Assembly (NCBI GenBank): GCA_013151365.1
Contig: JAADIK010000008.1
Span: forward strand, 1 to 19,842
Length of the DNA stretch: 19,842 bases
Reading direction: 5' to 3'
From: Deltaproteobacteria bacterium
Lineage (GTDB): Bacteria > Desulfobacterota > Desulfobulbia > Desulfobulbales > Desulfobulbaceae
Made by a program: the position numbers and the translations under genes. The notes beneath the pieces were generated by a model. That model made no database searches and was not told the DNA's origin. It was given only the letters and a program-made list of their open reading frames with translations. Of this stretch, positions 7,753 through 15,025 are shown one piece after another (the first letter of the stretch is position 1; each line of letters starts with the position of its first letter).

Positions 7753-8490
7753 GTGCGATTTCTTCTCTACAATATCCGCTATTGCACAGGCGTTGGTGTT
7801 CGCTTTCACCTGCCGCTTCCCTATGCGGGCTACCTGAAACACACCGGCGTCAATCTTGAGAGCATTGCCGCCTTCATCAAGTCGGTCCAGCCTGATATTG
7901 CAGGTTTAATCGAGGTTGACGAAGGTTCCTTTCGCACGGACAACCACCTGTGCCAGGCCTCGACCATTGCCCAAGAGCTTGGTTTTTCCTACGTTGTCGA
8001 ATCCAAGTATGGAACCCGGTCCGTTGCCCAGAAGATGCCGATTCTGAACAAACAGGGAAATGCCCTGCTGAGCAAGAGGGAAATAATCAGCCACCGGTTT
8101 CACTATTTTAACGAGGGGGTCAAACGCCTGATCATCGAGGCCCGGCTGGCCGAGGTAACCGTTTTTCTCGTCCACCTGTCCCTGATGTTCCGGAAGCGAC
8201 ATTATCAGCTTGAACATCTCTACCAGTTGATCCGTAACGTGCAGGGTCCGGTTATCGTGGCCGGAGACTTCAATGTTCTGTGGGGCAACCGGGAACTGGA
8301 GCTGTTCCTGGCGGCAACCGGACTGCAAAACGCCAACGGCCGTGGCAGCCCTTCCCATCCCAGCCGTTCCCCCAAACGGCAGCTGGACTTCATTCTCCAC
8401 AGCCCGGAACTCGAAGTGAGCGACTTCCGGATCCCGTCGGTTCGCTACTCCGATCATGCGCCGCTGGTGTGTGACTTCACCCTGCGATAA
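7753..8490 (+). CDS. Endonuclease/exonuclease/phosphatase (EEP) family hydrolase
   Basis: The 245-aa protein has the EEP fold residues in order: N7 (LLYNIRY), E54 (IAGLIEVDEGSF), H141 (VFLVHLSL), D172 and N174 (VAGDFNVLWG), D212 (RQLDFILHS) and D234-H235 (YSDHAPLVCDF). These bind a divalent metal and hydrolyse phosphodiester or phosphoester bonds. There is no signal peptide, so it should be cytoplasmic. The substrate cannot be told: relatives include DNA repair nucleases, RNA deadenylases and lipid phosphatases. It starts with GTG just 3 nt after the pcnB stop in the same frame, so coupling with pcnB is likely. A role in RNA 3'-end turnover beside poly(A) polymerase is attractive but is inference. 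It ends 218 nt before a strong terminator. Confidence 0.88.
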   Translation: MRFLLYNIRYCTGVGVRFHLPLPYAGYLKHTGVNLESIAAFIKSVQPDIAGLIEVDEGSFRTDNHLCQASTIAQELGFSYVVESKYGTRSVAQKMPILNKQGNALLSKREIISHRFHYFNEGVKRLIIEARLAEVTVFLVHLSLMFRKRHYQLEHLYQLIRNVQGPVIVAGDFNVLWGNRELELFLAATGLQNANGRGSPSHPSRSPKRQLDFILHSPELEVSDFRIPSVRYSDHAPLVCDFTLR

Positions 8491-8558
8491 CCTGAACCGT
8501 TAGTAGCCAATGCGGGCGATGCCCACAACCCAAATCAACTTCCAGCGTATCTGTTTCC

Positions 8559-8588
8559 AGGCTGTTAGGCTGTAGTAGGCTGTTAGGC
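8559..8588. repeat. Two direct 12-bp repeats, AGGCTGTTAGGC
   Basis: AGGCTGTTAGGC occurs at 8559-8570 and again at 8577-8588 (period 18), in the non-coding space after the EEP gene. No function is apparent; a small local duplication is the simplest reading. Confidence 0.6.
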
Positions 8589-8708
8589 CTAAACAATCTA
8601 CTGATTTACATACATAAAATATGACCAATTTTCTTGTTTTTTATGACAGGAATTCAGGAGTAAGGCACTAACTGCCTCCCCCGCGGGGCGGGGCGGTTAG
8701 CTGGAAAC

Positions 8709-8746
8709 AAAAAAAGGGAAAACCCCAACAGGGTTTTCCCTTTTTT
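8709..8746. terminator. Bidirectional rho-independent terminator
   Basis: GGGAAAACCC (8716-8725), loop CAACA and GGGTTTTCCC (8731-8740) form a perfect 10-bp stem. It is bordered by an A-run (8709-8715) and a T-run (8741-8746), so it works on both strands. It sits between the convergent EEP gene (+) and the DUF3373-type porin (-). Confidence 0.93.
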
Positions 8747-8772
8747 GCTTTCAGTAAGTCGGCAGACTTTGT

Positions 8773-10500
8773 TTAGAAGTATGCCTCCATGGTCAGGTAA
8801 ACCTGACTCATGTCATCCAGCGGCGCGTAGAACTGGGCATTGAACGGATCACTTGCCAGATCGTCTACGTCAACCGGGCCACCCAGCCAAGAGCCGGAGC
8901 CGGTATAGTCATACTTGTAGTACTGGTAACCAAGACGCATGAGCACCTTGCTGTACTTGGAGATGGCCTCGCCGGTCGGCAGGTCATACACCACGTACAC
9001 TTCAGCAACCTGACCACGAGTAGCCAGCTTGGAGTTGTACAGATCATCCTCCGCAGGCGACATGGAAATCCAGTACTTGGAACCGTAGTTGTACTCGGCG
9101 CCGATCTTCAGGCCCAAGTCGTCCATGTCATACCTGACACCGAGATAGACCGAATAGCCGTCCTCTTCGTCAAGCGGAGCCCACCAGGAACCGAGCAGGC
9201 TGTTCCCCAGTTCGTCGTAACCAGTCGGAACGGTGTGACTCCAGGCACCGGCCACGAAGTAATTAAGATTGCCGATTTTGTCCATGTAGACGCCGCTGGT
9301 ATGGTATATATTCCCAAGGTTGGCCTTGTTCAGGACACCGTCGCCGGACATTACACCAGCCAGTTCCAGGGGATTGGGAAAATTAATACCATCCGGGGTA
9401 TTGACGAGGTTAAAGGCCTTGAAGAGTTGCAGATTAAGGAAACGATGGCCTTTCTTAAAGACATCCCAGTTGAAACCGGCAAAGTCCATATCGTTGAGAT
9501 GGTTGGTGCTCAGACCGGCTTCAAAGCCACGGCCATAGCAGAAACGGATACGGCCGGTACCCAAGTCATTGCCCCAATCATAGGCATAGCCGATCGTGGC
9601 GCCGTCAAAGGCATAGTTCATGAAGGCCGTAGGGGTGGCCTGCCGTTCATTAAGCCCCAGGCGCAGGGATTGCGGGGGACCGTCAGTCGTCGGCCGGCGG
9701 CCTACGGAAACCCAGAACGGGCTACCGGCGATACCGGCCCAGTTGATGAAGGCACGGTCGACGCGGAGGACGTTGTCAACAGGCTGGCGGGTCGAATTAC
9801 CGTCCCAGTTAAAGCCGTCCAGAGTAAACGGGCTGCCCATATCGCCCGTTGGATTGGACTCCATGCCCCAAGCCTTGTACATGGCCAAACGCCCCTTGAA
9901 GGTCACGGTTTCGGTGGCCCGAACCATCATATTGATACGCAGCCGGTTGGTCAACAGGGTATCGTTGTCCACGTTATAGGCGGGAACAGGGGTGATACCC
10001 ATCTGCTGAAACATGCCGGCACGCTGTTGCGGAGTATAGTTCTTCATACCCTGCACTGCCATTCTGATCATGGCGGGGCTGTAAGGGCCGGAAAAACCGA
10101 AACCTCCCTGTGCCACCGGTGCGGCAAGGGCCATACCAAAGCCCTGAGTAATCTGATTAGCCGTGTAGGCGGCCATGGTGCGCGAATGCATATAATCGAG
10201 ACTCGCCCTGAAGTCACCGAAAAGCTTGAACCTGGCAGCCAGGTCCCAGGATTTGGACTTGTCCGTGATCGTGTCATCCAGGTCGTCGACATGGTTGCCG
10301 ACAGCGGTAACCGCTTCGTTCTGTTGTGCAAGCTGTGCCTTCAGTTCGTCAAGCTCACGGGACAATTCATTAATTTTCTGCGTCAGGTCTGCCGGCACTT
10401 TGCCCGCACTGGCCGCAGCTACACCGGGGAACGCAGTCAGCCCAGCACAGGGGAGCGCAATAAGCCCAGCCAAGACCAGAGTTGAAAACCTTTTGACCAT
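8773..10500 (-). CDS. DUF3373-type outer-membrane porin with N-terminal coiled coil
   Basis: The 575-aa product has a signal peptide (MVKRFSTLVLAGLIALPCAG..., probable cut after AAASA near residue 31). A predicted coiled coil follows at about 40-85 (INELSRELDELKAQLAQQNE). The rest is long, aromatic-rich and beta-patterned, ending in YF as outer-membrane barrels do. The overall plan resembles the DUF3373 porin-like proteins of sulfate and metal reducers; the family name is from memory of this pattern. It would form an outer-membrane channel of unknown cargo. The ATG at 10500 has a strong AAGGAGG site 7 nt upstream. It is monocistronic: a promoter lies at 10639-10667 and a bidirectional terminator lies just after the stop. 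Confidence 0.85.
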   Translation of the reverse strand: MVKRFSTLVLAGLIALPCAGLTAFPGVAAASAGKVPADLTQKINELSRELDELKAQLAQQNEAVTAVGNHVDDLDDTITDKSKSWDLAARFKLFGDFRASLDYMHSRTMAAYTANQITQGFGMALAAPVAQGGFGFSGPYSPAMIRMAVQGMKNYTPQQRAGMFQQMGITPVPAYNVDNDTLLTNRLRINMMVRATETVTFKGRLAMYKAWGMESNPTGDMGSPFTLDGFNWDGNSTRQPVDNVLRVDRAFINWAGIAGSPFWVSVGRRPTTDGPPQSLRLGLNERQATPTAFMNYAFDGATIGYAYDWGNDLGTGRIRFCYGRGFEAGLSTNHLNDMDFAGFNWDVFKKGHRFLNLQLFKAFNLVNTPDGINFPNPLELAGVMSGDGVLNKANLGNIYHTSGVYMDKIGNLNYFVAGAWSHTVPTGYDELGNSLLGSWWAPLDEEDGYSVYLGVRYDMDDLGLKIGAEYNYGSKYWISMSPAEDDLYNSKLATRGQVAEVYVVYDLPTGEAISKYSKVLMRLGYQYYKYDYTGSGSWLGGPVDVDDLASDPFNAQFYAPLDDMSQVYLTMEAYF

Positions 10501-10638
10501 TCCTCATCCTCCTTATCATTTTCGTCACGGGGAGATCCCATTACCAATTTCGCAAACATGGTCCGGGGACCGGCGCAAGCCGTTCATCCCGAACACCCGC
10601 CTGTAAAATCAGTTGTAAAAAACAACTCGACACGAGGT

Positions 10639-10667
10639 TTTGTATCGCATATCCCCGGCCTTGTCAA
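10639..10667 (-). promoter_or_regulatory. Sigma70-like promoter for the DUF3373-type porin
   Basis: On the minus strand TTGACA (10662-10667), a 17-nt spacer and TACAAA (10639-10644) form a near-consensus promoter. Transcription would start near 10632, leaving a leader of about 130 nt before the porin ATG. That is long enough for regulation, though no specific structure was identified. Confidence 0.6.
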
Positions 10668-10732
10668 CAGGTCGGAAGAATAATGTTAAAAAAATTGTAC
10701 CGATATTAATTTTAGGCCTTCCGGCCGGGGAA

Positions 10733-13000
10733 TCAGGAGGAATAGTGGAAGGTCATTTTGCCGTTTTTCCTGCCGACCCTGACCGTTCCGCCCCTGTTCA
10801 GCCGGCCGAACAGGATTTCTTCGGTCAGGGTATCGCCGATCTCTTTCATGATGAGGCGCCGCAGGGGCCGGGCGCCATAGGCCGGATCATACCCTTCGGC
10901 GGCCAGCCAGCTTCGCGCACCGGGGGTCAGGCTGATCCTGACCTTCCTGTCCGCCAGTTGGGCCTGCAACTCGCCGACCATTTTATCGACGATCTTTTCC
11001 ACCGTTTCCATATCCAGGGGCAGGAAGGTAACGGTACCGTCGAGCCGGTTCCGGAATTCGGGAGAAAAAATATTCTTGATGGCCTTCTGTTCATTGCCGG
11101 CGGCTGAGGAGAGGAAACCGATGGCGTTTTCACTCATCTCCCGGGCCCCGGCATTGGTGGTCATGATGATGATGACGTTGCGGAAATCGGCCCGGCGGCC
11201 GGAATTGTCGGTAAGGGTCGAGTAATCCATGACCTGCAACAGGATGGAGAAAACGTCCGGATGCGCCTTTTCGATTTCGTCAAGCAGGAGCAGCGAATAC
11301 GGGTGCTTGCGGATGGCATCGGTGAGCAGACCGCCCTGGTCGAAACCGACGTAACCGGGAGGCGCCCCGATCAGCCGGGCCACGGCATGCTTTTCCATGT
11401 ACTCGCTCATATCAAAGCGTTCGAAGTGAACCGCCAGGGCGGCAGCCAACTGCCGGGCGACCTCGGTTTTGCCAACACCGGTGGGACCGGCGAAGAGGAA
11501 GCAACCCGTGGGTGACTGCGGATTGCCCAGGCCGGCGCGGGCTCGTTTTATCGCCCTGACCATCGTGTCAACGGCATTATCCTGGCCGAAGATCACCGAT
11601 TTGAGCTTTTCGTCAAGTTCAACCAGGCCGGCGTTGTTATTGCCTGATTTGCTGGTGACCGGGACCCGGGCCATTTTCGAGATCACGTTCTCGACGTCGC
11701 GCACCGTCACCGTACGGCCGGTCTTGCCGGCCAGCCGAAAGGCCGCGCCGACCTCGTCCATGACGTCAATGGCCTTGTCCGGCAAAAAACGGTCATTGAT
11801 GTAGCGATTTGCCAGCTCCGCCGTGGAACGGATCGCCGTCCTGGTGTAGCGGATATGATGATGGTCCTCGTAACGGGACTGGAGTCCCTTCAGAATACCG
11901 CAGGTATCCTCCACCGAGGGTTCCTCGATGTCTATTTTCTGGAAACGCCGGGAAAGGGCTCGGTCCTTCTCGATGTGGTTTTTGTATTCCTCATAGGTCG
12001 TCGAGCCGATGCAGCGAATGGTTCCGGCCTGCAGGGCGGGTTTCAGCAGGTTGGAGGCATCCATGGAGCCGCCGCTGGTCGCCCCGGCGCCGACGATGGT
12101 ATGCATCTCGTCGATGAAGAGGATGGCATTGTCTTTTTTCTCGATGGCGGACACCACGGCCTTGAGACGTTTTTCAAAATCACCGCGATACTTGGTCCCG
12201 GCGACCAGCGTCCCCATGTCGAGCATATAGATTTCCGTATCCCGGAGCAGATCGGGAATCAATTTCCCGGCATCCGGCTTTTCCGTCAGCCGCGCGACCC
12301 GGTCTTCATGGATACGCAGGGCCAGCCCTTCCGCCATGGCCGTCTTGCCGACGCCCGGTTCCCCGACCAGCAACGGATTATTCTTACGCCGGCGGCAGAG
12401 AACCTGCATCATGCGCTTGAGTTCATGCCCGCGACCGATCAACGGATCGATTTTCCCCTCTGCCGCCCGCCGGGCGAAATTCACGGTGAATGTTTCAAGG
12501 GGATCGACCCTGGAGGTCCGTTTCTGTTTCTGCGGTTCGGTTTCCGGGTGCAGGAGCGGCTCTTTCTGCAACGATTCCGGCAGACCGTGGGAGATGTATT
12601 CCACCACGTCAAGCCGGGCAACGCCCGCGCTGCCGAGAAAGTATACCGCGTTGGAATCGGGTTCGGCAAAGATGGCGACCAGGACATCCCCGGTATCGAC
12701 CTGTTTCTTCCCGCAGCTCTGCACATGGTTGACCGCCCGCTGCAGGACGCGGTTGAAAGCAACGGTTTGCGAGGGTTCGCCGACGGCATTTTTCAGAACC
12801 GGCAGACCGCCGGCGAAAAATCGTTCCAGGCGCTCCTTCAGCTTGGCGTCATCGCCGCCGCAGTTGGTAATGACATGCCTGGCGAGGTCGTCATGCAACA
12901 AACCGTAGAGCATATGCTCGACAGTGACATATTCATGCCTGTAGGTCTTGGCCTCTTGGATCGCCTTGATAAGGGCAAGCTCAAGTTCTCGACTTAACAT
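10733..13000 (-). CDS. clpA: ATP-dependent Clp protease ATP-binding subunit ClpA
   Basis: The 755-aa Hsp100 unfoldase has the ClpA N-domain (MLSRELELALIKAIQEAK), a first AAA+ module with Walker A GEPGVGKT (about 213-220) and Walker B AILFIDE, and a second with GPTGVGKT (about 505-512) and LLLLDE. The ENAIGF loop (about 624-629) matches the IGF/IGL loop that docks onto ClpP. It unfolds proteins, including N-degron substrates handed over by ClpS, and feeds them to ClpP. I chose the ATG at 13000 because the family starts MLxxELExxL; TTG 13015 and ATG 13012 upstream are in frame but unsupported by homology. It lies 22 nt after clpS on the same strand, the classical clpS-clpA pair. No clpP is in the window. 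No clear terminator follows; there is only a short GGCC-GGAA-GGCC hairpin. Confidence 0.97.
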   Translation of the reverse strand: MLSRELELALIKAIQEAKTYRHEYVTVEHMLYGLLHDDLARHVITNCGGDDAKLKERLERFFAGGLPVLKNAVGEPSQTVAFNRVLQRAVNHVQSCGKKQVDTGDVLVAIFAEPDSNAVYFLGSAGVARLDVVEYISHGLPESLQKEPLLHPETEPQKQKRTSRVDPLETFTVNFARRAAEGKIDPLIGRGHELKRMMQVLCRRRKNNPLLVGEPGVGKTAMAEGLALRIHEDRVARLTEKPDAGKLIPDLLRDTEIYMLDMGTLVAGTKYRGDFEKRLKAVVSAIEKKDNAILFIDEMHTIVGAGATSGGSMDASNLLKPALQAGTIRCIGSTTYEEYKNHIEKDRALSRRFQKIDIEEPSVEDTCGILKGLQSRYEDHHHIRYTRTAIRSTAELANRYINDRFLPDKAIDVMDEVGAAFRLAGKTGRTVTVRDVENVISKMARVPVTSKSGNNNAGLVELDEKLKSVIFGQDNAVDTMVRAIKRARAGLGNPQSPTGCFLFAGPTGVGKTEVARQLAAALAVHFERFDMSEYMEKHAVARLIGAPPGYVGFDQGGLLTDAIRKHPYSLLLLDEIEKAHPDVFSILLQVMDYSTLTDNSGRRADFRNVIIIMTTNAGAREMSENAIGFLSSAAGNEQKAIKNIFSPEFRNRLDGTVTFLPLDMETVEKIVDKMVGELQAQLADRKVRISLTPGARSWLAAEGYDPAYGARPLRRLIMKEIGDTLTEEILFGRLNRGGTVRVGRKNGKMTFHYSS

Positions 13001-13022
13001 AATATTTTCCATCAATAACGCA

Positions 13023-13340
13023 TCAGCTCACCTTTTCCAGCGAACATTTAAGGGGATACTGATGTTTTCGAGCCATGCTATGAACAATGGCCATTTTTGT
13101 TTCGCCAATTTCCCGGGTATATACACCCGCCACCCCCACTCCCTGATGGTGCACATTCAGCATAATCCGGGCGGCCTCGCTGGTGTCTTTCTTGAACACG
13201 CGCTCAAGAATCATGACCACGAAATCCATGGTGGTGTAGTCGTCGTTGTGCAGAAGCACCTTATACAGAGGAGGTTCGCGAACCTCCTCCTTCTGCCGGG
13301 TCAGGGTTTCTTCCCGATCTGTCGTTTTACTTTTAGCCAT
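13023..13340 (-). CDS. clpS: ATP-dependent Clp protease adaptor ClpS
   Basis: This 105-aa protein matches E. coli ClpS (106 aa) in length and motifs: PPLYKVLLHNDDYTTMDFV with N32, D33 and D34, and VHHQGVGVAGVYTREIGETK with H64/H65. These residues form the pocket that recognises N-terminal Leu/Phe/Tyr/Trp degrons, and the N-terminal tail engages ClpA. The ATG at 13340 (MAKSKTTD) was chosen; an in-frame TTG at 13358 would add six residues. The ribosome site is weak. It is followed by clpA and probably has its own promoter at 13383-13410, squeezed between the gene and the inserted element. Confidence 0.96.
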   Translation of the reverse strand: MAKSKTTDREETLTRQKEEVREPPLYKVLLHNDDYTTMDFVVMILERVFKKDTSEAARIMLNVHHQGVGVAGVYTREIGETKMAIVHSMARKHQYPLKCSLEKVS

Positions 13341-13382
13341 GCCGTTCACAAACCACAAAAAGAGAAAATTATTTACCTATAT

Positions 13383-13410
13383 ATTGTAATGCTCCGTCGT
13401 ATTTTTGCAA
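13383..13410 (-). promoter_or_regulatory. Putative promoter for clpS-clpA
   Basis: On the minus strand TTGCAA (13405-13410), a 16-nt spacer and TACAAT (13383-13388) form a good sigma70-like promoter, about 43 nt upstream of the clpS ATG. The element at 13438 ends only 27 bp upstream of the -35, so it has replaced whatever lay further upstream. Confidence 0.55.
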
Positions 13411-13437
13411 GACTGCTTTCCATCACTTTTTCAGCAT

Positions 13438-13659
13438 CCTGAATCCGTGACGGCTTGAGGTAATGCTCCATGCAATATGTGGAATTCATTGTGTTGTTAC
13501 TGAATAAACGTATGTTCCGGTTTTCACCGCGCCGCCCTGCGGTCCGCCCGAGAACGGCGCATCTGCTGCGTTGGCAACTCGTTGATATCACACCAGGATA
13601 ATCAACATCGTTGCCGCCTTGCATCTTCTGTACCGTTCTCGAACGCTCACGGATCCAGG
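13438..13659 (-). mobile_element. MITE-like non-autonomous element, copy 2 (TSD AGCAT)
   Basis: This is a 222-bp second copy of the unit at 3524-3743, in the opposite orientation, with roughly 20 substitutions plus a 3-nt and a 1-nt length difference. The ends are CCTGAATCCGTGA (13438-13450) and TCACGGATCCAGG (13647-13659); the latter has one change from the perfect inverted repeat. Perfect AGCAT direct repeats flank it (13433-13437 and 13660-13664), marking insertion. One end lies inside the 3' end of holA and supplies that gene's stop codon. An 83-codon frame crossing from the element into flanking DNA is not shared with copy 1 and is not a gene. Confidence 0.9.
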
Positions 13660-15017
13660 AGCATGGAAATAATCAGGTGCCGGATGACGGTTGCCGGCGC
13701 CAACGGAGACCCCTTAAGACGCAGTTCGGCCCGGAGAAGGAGCTGCAGCCATTTTTTCAGGACCGCCGGCGAAAAGGCGGCCGCAGTCTGAAACTGCATG
13801 TAGACGGCGTAAGGGTGGCCGGAGAGTTCCTTCTGCCAGACTTGCCGTTCCTTGAGCCGCGGCAAACACTGCCGCTGAAAAACGGCAAACGACACGGACC
13901 GGCCGTATTCGAACTGCGGCTGTTGCTGCAGGACCCGGAACAGCAACAGCGTCCGGGCGTAGTTGCGGAGGGTGGCGACAACGGCCAGGGGGTGAATGCC
14001 GTCGTCCTGGAGCCGGCCGGCAACGAGCAGGGCGCGTTCCAGGTTACGCTTGCCCAGGGCGCCGGTCAGTTCGAAGAGGACCTCCTGCCGGGTCCGCCCC
14101 ACCAGGACGTCCAGATCATCCCGGTTTATCTGTTTGCGGGAGCCGGCGAAGAGCGCCAGTTTCCCGGTCTCGGTGACCGCGGCCACCGGATGGAAGCCGA
14201 CCCGTTCGAGGAGCAGGTCGGCGACGCCCGGGGCCATGGTTTTATTAAAATCGGCCAGGGTCTTGTCGATCAGCCCCCGCAGGACGCTTTTCTGCGCCTT
14301 CTGCGCCTGGGCGCCGCTGCCCTGGTCCACGCTCAGATCAACAACGACGTATTGGTCCTTGAGGATCTTGTAGAGCCGTTTACGCCGGTCGACATCCTCG
14401 GCCAGCAGCACCAGGACATTCGGTCCGGGGAGCCCGGATTCCAGGGTCTTTTCAAGGAGCAGGGCCGGATCGCCCGGCCCTGCGGCGACGGGCTCCTTCC
14501 CGCCCCCGCCGGCCGTTGCCGCTATTCCCTTGGTCCAGGAAAGATCACCCGGCGGCCGGGCAAAGCCGAAGAGCTTTTTCCACCGGGCGGCAGAGAGCGA
14601 TCCCGGATCATTATCCGGGTCCCCGGCCTCGAGTCCGGCCGCCGCCAGCATCGCCCCCAGGTATTTGCCGGCCTTCACCAGGTCGTTGTCGTTCCGGGCA
14701 GCGGCCGCCCGGTTCCAGAGAGAGGGAGCCACCTTTTTGGAGATAAACAGCTTCGTATCCGAGACCCGGTAAACCTGGCGGCCGGGCAACAGGCTGAAAC
14801 TGCGCAACTTGCCGAGGGTCGTGACAAAACTCTCCTGATCGCCGTCTATGGCGTGGAGAATGCCGCCAGCCGCCAGCAGGGCCTCGCAGACCCGTGCCGC
14901 CGCCTGGCGGCAGAGAAAACGTTCGCCGACCAGCAGGTAAACCTTGGCGATCCCGTCCCGGTTGCCGTTGATCTCGTTAATCAGGGCGTCCAGCTGGTCC
15001 CTGGTAAAAATGGCCAT
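13647..15017 (-). CDS. holA: DNA polymerase III subunit delta (HolA)
   Basis: The 456-aa protein has the delta-subunit pattern: an N-terminal AAA+-like fold without a working P-loop (VYLLVGERFLCRQAAARVCEAL), then PNVLVLLAEDVDRRKRLYKILK (199-220), then the helical collar (LFELTGALGKRNLERALLVAGRL, LAVVATLRNYARTLLLF). Delta opens the beta sliding clamp within the clamp-loader complex. It is about 110 residues longer than E. coli HolA (343 aa). The extra material lies at about 92-195 and includes a Gly/Pro-rich linker. The ATG follows the upstream gene's stop by 8 nt, with GAAGAG as a modest ribosome site. The last codons (…SMLLDP-stop) come partly from the inserted element; before insertion the end was probably …SMLKK-stop. 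Confidence 0.85.
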   Translation of the reverse strand: MAIFTRDQLDALINEINGNRDGIAKVYLLVGERFLCRQAAARVCEALLAAGGILHAIDGDQESFVTTLGKLRSFSLLPGRQVYRVSDTKLFISKKVAPSLWNRAAAARNDNDLVKAGKYLGAMLAAAGLEAGDPDNDPGSLSAARWKKLFGFARPPGDLSWTKGIAATAGGGGKEPVAAGPGDPALLLEKTLESGLPGPNVLVLLAEDVDRRKRLYKILKDQYVVVDLSVDQGSGAQAQKAQKSVLRGLIDKTLADFNKTMAPGVADLLLERVGFHPVAAVTETGKLALFAGSRKQINRDDLDVLVGRTRQEVLFELTGALGKRNLERALLVAGRLQDDGIHPLAVVATLRNYARTLLLFRVLQQQPQFEYGRSVSFAVFQRQCLPRLKERQVWQKELSGHPYAVYMQFQTAAAFSPAVLKKWLQLLLRAELRLKGSPLAPATVIRHLIISMLLDP

Positions 15018-15025
15018 ATCTCTTC

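Noticed and set aside
9235..10485. Long open plus-strand frame opposite the DUF3373-type porin
   Set aside because: Antisense shadow of a gene with strong codon bias; the minus-strand protein has a signal peptide, ribosome site and barrel C-terminus.
11855..12997. Long open plus-strand frame opposite clpA
   Set aside because: Shadow of clpA; no recognisable motif and no ribosome site.
13373..13624. 83-codon minus-strand frame through the second element
   Set aside because: It joins element sequence to unrelated flanking DNA; copy 1 has a 1-nt difference that ends the same frame early, so it is not a conserved gene.
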